Source: Candidatus Rhabdochlamydia sp. (GTDB lineage: Bacteria; Chlamydiota; Chlamydiia; Chlamydiales; Rhabdochlamydiaceae). Taken from it: DNA of 7,751 nucleotides. The notes under the pieces were generated by a model, which was not told the DNA's origin, did not search any database, and saw nothing but the letters and a program-made list of their open reading frames with translations. The stretch spans positions 1 through 7,751 of the forward strand of contig JASHXO010000026.1 of NCBI GenBank assembly GCA_030043495.1. The letters run 5' to 3'. The stretch's first letter is position 1. The number at the start of each line of letters is the position of its first letter. Positions 6,564-7,751 of this stretch are shown here, in pieces. Made by a program: the position numbers and the translations under genes.

Positions 6564-6592
6564 TTGCATTTTTTTGTGATGAGAGTTATAGT
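6564..6592 (+). promoter_or_regulatory. Probable transposase promoter
   Basis: TTGCAT (6564-6569) and TATAGT (6587-6592) are separated by exactly 17 bases, a good match in sequence and spacing to a vegetative promoter. Transcription would start near 6600, giving a leader of about 28 bases. An AGGA ribosome site (6618-6621) lies 6 bases before the ATG at 6628. The promoter lies inside the element, as expected for an autonomous insertion sequence. Confidence 0.5.
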
Positions 6593-6627
6593 TTCAGTTT
6601 TTGATAAACTTTTAGTCAGGAACTGTT

Positions 6628-7083
6628 ATGGCAAAACCACAAAAATACAGAGTCGTTCTTTCAGAAAAAGACAGATCTCAATTAGAAAAGATCACTAAAC
6701 AAGGTAAGACGTCTGCACGAGTGATAAAACGAGCAGAAATTTTACTGAAAGCAGACAAGAACACAGGACTCTATTTAAAGGATGAAGGAATTGCCCAGAT
6801 ACTTGAAGTCTCAAAAGGAACTGTGCAAAACATTCGAGAAAACTATTGTAAAATAGGTCTGAAATGCCTCTACGACGGTTCGCGACCAGGGAGGCCTTGT
6901 TTAATTGACGGAGAAATTGAAGCTAAAATAGTCACTATTGCGTGTTCAGAGCCGCCAAAAGGAAAAGGGAGATGGACTCTTCGCATGATTGCTGAGAAGC
7001 TAATTGCCCTGGAATACATAGATGATATTTCTCATCAGGGTGTTTATAAGCGTTTAAAAAAAATGAACTTAAACCTTGGCTGA
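6628..7083 (+). CDS. IS630-family transposase, N-terminal DNA-binding part (upstream frame)
   Basis: This 151-codon frame encodes the DNA-binding half of the transposase. A first helix-turn-helix lies around residues 52-72 (DEGIAQILEVSKGTVQNIREN). A conserved linker follows (YDGSRPGRP about 87-95), then a second winged-helix segment (RWTLRMIAEKL about 121-131 and ISHQGVYKRLKK about 137-148). The protein should continue with the family sequence K-K-N-E-L-K-P-W, but in this frame it reads K-K-M-N-L-N-L-G and stops at 7081-7083. The downstream -1 frame supplies the rest. The start has a good ribosome site (AGGA at 6618-6621) and an internal promoter. Alone it could act as a DNA-binding inhibitor of transposition, as truncated products do in other insertion sequence families; that role is inferred. 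Confidence 0.88.
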   Translation: MAKPQKYRVVLSEKDRSQLEKITKQGKTSARVIKRAEILLKADKNTGLYLKDEGIAQILEVSKGTVQNIRENYCKIGLKCLYDGSRPGRPCLIDGEIEAKIVTIACSEPPKGKGRWTLRMIAEKLIALEYIDDISHQGVYKRLKKMNLNLG

Positions 7084-7751
7084 AAAAGGAATGGAAAATT
7101 CCTCCGAAATCTAATGCAGAATTTGTATGGAGGATGGAGGCTATTTTGGACATATATAAGAAGGAATATAATCCGTTGAATCCGATGGTATGTGTAGATG
7201 AAAGTAGCAAGCAGCAAATCCAAGAAGTCGTGGATAAGCTTTCAATGAGACGTGGGAGCATAGAAAAATACGACAGTGAATACAAGAGAAATGGAGTTAG
7301 CAATCTTTTCATGATTTTTGAGCCTTTACAAAGCAGAAGGCACGTACAAGTAACGGATCGACGAACAAAAGAAGATTGGGCAAAGTGCATGCAGTATATT
7401 GTTGATGAACTTTATCCCAATGCTTTAAAAATCACCGTAGTTCTTGACAATTTGAATACGCATTCACCTGCATCTTTGTACGATTATTTTGAACCAGCAG
7501 AAGCAAAACGCATTGCAGATAAGCTAGATCTACAATACACGCCGAAGCATGGAAGCTGGCTGAATATGGCAGAAATTGAGTTTAGTGCACTCAGTCGCCA
7601 ATGCTTAAAAGAAAGAATACCAGATCAAGAAACTCTCATCGAAAAAGTCAAGGCGTGGGAAATGAAAAGAAATGAAGACCGCATTGGATGCAATTGGCGA
7701 TTTACTACTGAAGATGCAAGGATCAAGTTAAAATCACTTTATCCAAAAAAT
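7050..7751 (+). CDS. IS630-family transposase, catalytic DDE part (-1 frame, truncated by right edge)
   Basis: This frame is open from the stop at 7047-7049 to the last base of the window and lacks its own start. Joined to the upstream frame by a -1 shift at the A8 run, it gives a transposase of 375 visible residues, near full length. In fusion numbering the catalytic residues are D191 (MVCVDESSKQ), D274 (VVLDNLNTH) and an acidic residue in NMAEIEF, E316 or E318. Other family blocks are YKRNG, VTDRRTK, YTPKHGSWLN and WRFTTEDARIKL. No stop or further frameshift interrupts these 230 codons and all catalytic residues are kept, which argues for a functional enzyme made by frameshifting rather than an old pseudogene. 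A recent single-base loss or a sequencing error in the A-run is the alternative. Only a few C-terminal codons appear to be missing. Confidence 0.85.
7056..7063 (+). promoter_or_regulatory. Candidate -1 frameshift / transcriptional slippage site (A8)
   Basis: In the upstream frame the codons are TTA-AAA-AAA-ATG, so the run forms a canonical A_AAA_AAA heptamer. A -1 slip gives AAA-AAT-GAA and restores the family sequence K-K-N-E-L-K-P-W. The shift must occur between the -1 frame stop at 7047-7049 and the zero-frame stop at 7081-7083, and this is the only slippery sequence there. A Shine-Dalgarno-like AGGG (7037-7040) lies about 15 bases upstream and a 6-bp hairpin (7087-7103) about 24 bases downstream. 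The hairpin is rather far away and AT-rich to act as a stimulator. RNA polymerase slippage on the A-run is equally possible. Confidence 0.6.

Larger units (their letters stand above)
6542..7751 (+). mobile_element. IS630-family insertion sequence, right end beyond window
   Basis: The element is identified by its transposase, a D-D-E enzyme with the IS630 hallmark stretches (KKNELKPW, DNLNTH, TPKHGSWLN, WRFTTEDARIKLK). IS630 elements insert at TA, preferring CTAG, and duplicate the TA. A CTAG is present at 6541-6544, 84 bases before the transposase start, so the left end is placed at the TA 6542-6543 with the element proper starting GTGTTCTGTAAAC. The terminal inverted repeat cannot be confirmed because the right end lies outside the window. 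The transposase frame is still open at the last base, with only a few codons expected to remain. The left boundary is therefore an inference and the family call is firm. Confidence 0.85.

Noticed and set aside
6935..7390. 151-codon minus-strand open frame
   Set aside because: It lies opposite the transposase, whose two frames match the IS630 family throughout. The minus frame shows no recognisable domain and is a shadow.

Overview
The window looks like a chromosomal segment of a Chlamydiae-type bacterium, probably an environmental member of the Parachlamydiales. The main reason is gene order: a mutL gene followed directly on the same strand by a pepP-type aminopeptidase is the arrangement I remember from Chlamydia (CT575-CT574). 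Moderate GC content and several starts without a clear Shine-Dalgarno sequence fit but prove little. The taxonomic call is an inference and no rRNA or other marker is present.

Layout. On the minus strand, reading right to left, an apparent operon runs mutL (1234-3048), pepP (225-1280, overlapping the end of mutL) and the start of a small membrane protein gene that leaves the window at the left edge (1-218). A 74-base divergent spacer separates it from a plus-strand unit: a class II tRNA nucleotidyltransferase (CCA-adding type, 3123-4364), followed 5 bases later by a membrane-anchored protein (4370-5287). Tail to tail with it lies a paralogue on the minus strand (5324-6238). These two paralogues share a long conserved block and carry, in kinase order, a G-x-Q-x-Y/FISED/ILKF strand pair, a D-x-D...N-F-G loop and an I-D-(I/C)-(G/A) motif. 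I read them as highly divergent, possibly extracytoplasmic, protein-kinase-like proteins. They are the most novel part of the window.

From 6239 to 6541 there is no convincing gene. This stretch holds a possible promoter for the second paralogue, a striking near-perfect 15-bp inverted repeat containing five CATG tetramers, and a small AT-rich palindrome. At 6542 an IS630-family insertion sequence begins, apparently at a CTAG target. Its transposase is split between two frames, with an A8 run (A_AAA_AAA in the upstream frame) exactly where a -1 shift restores the full DDE transposase. The element runs off the right edge.

How the genes relate: mutL (mismatch repair), pepP (peptide turnover) and cca (tRNA 3'-end maturation) are housekeeping genes. 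The kinase-like pair looks like lineage-specific accessory content beside them, and the insertion sequence lies next to that pair. One housekeeping oddity is that the MutL C-terminal endonuclease motifs are degenerate.
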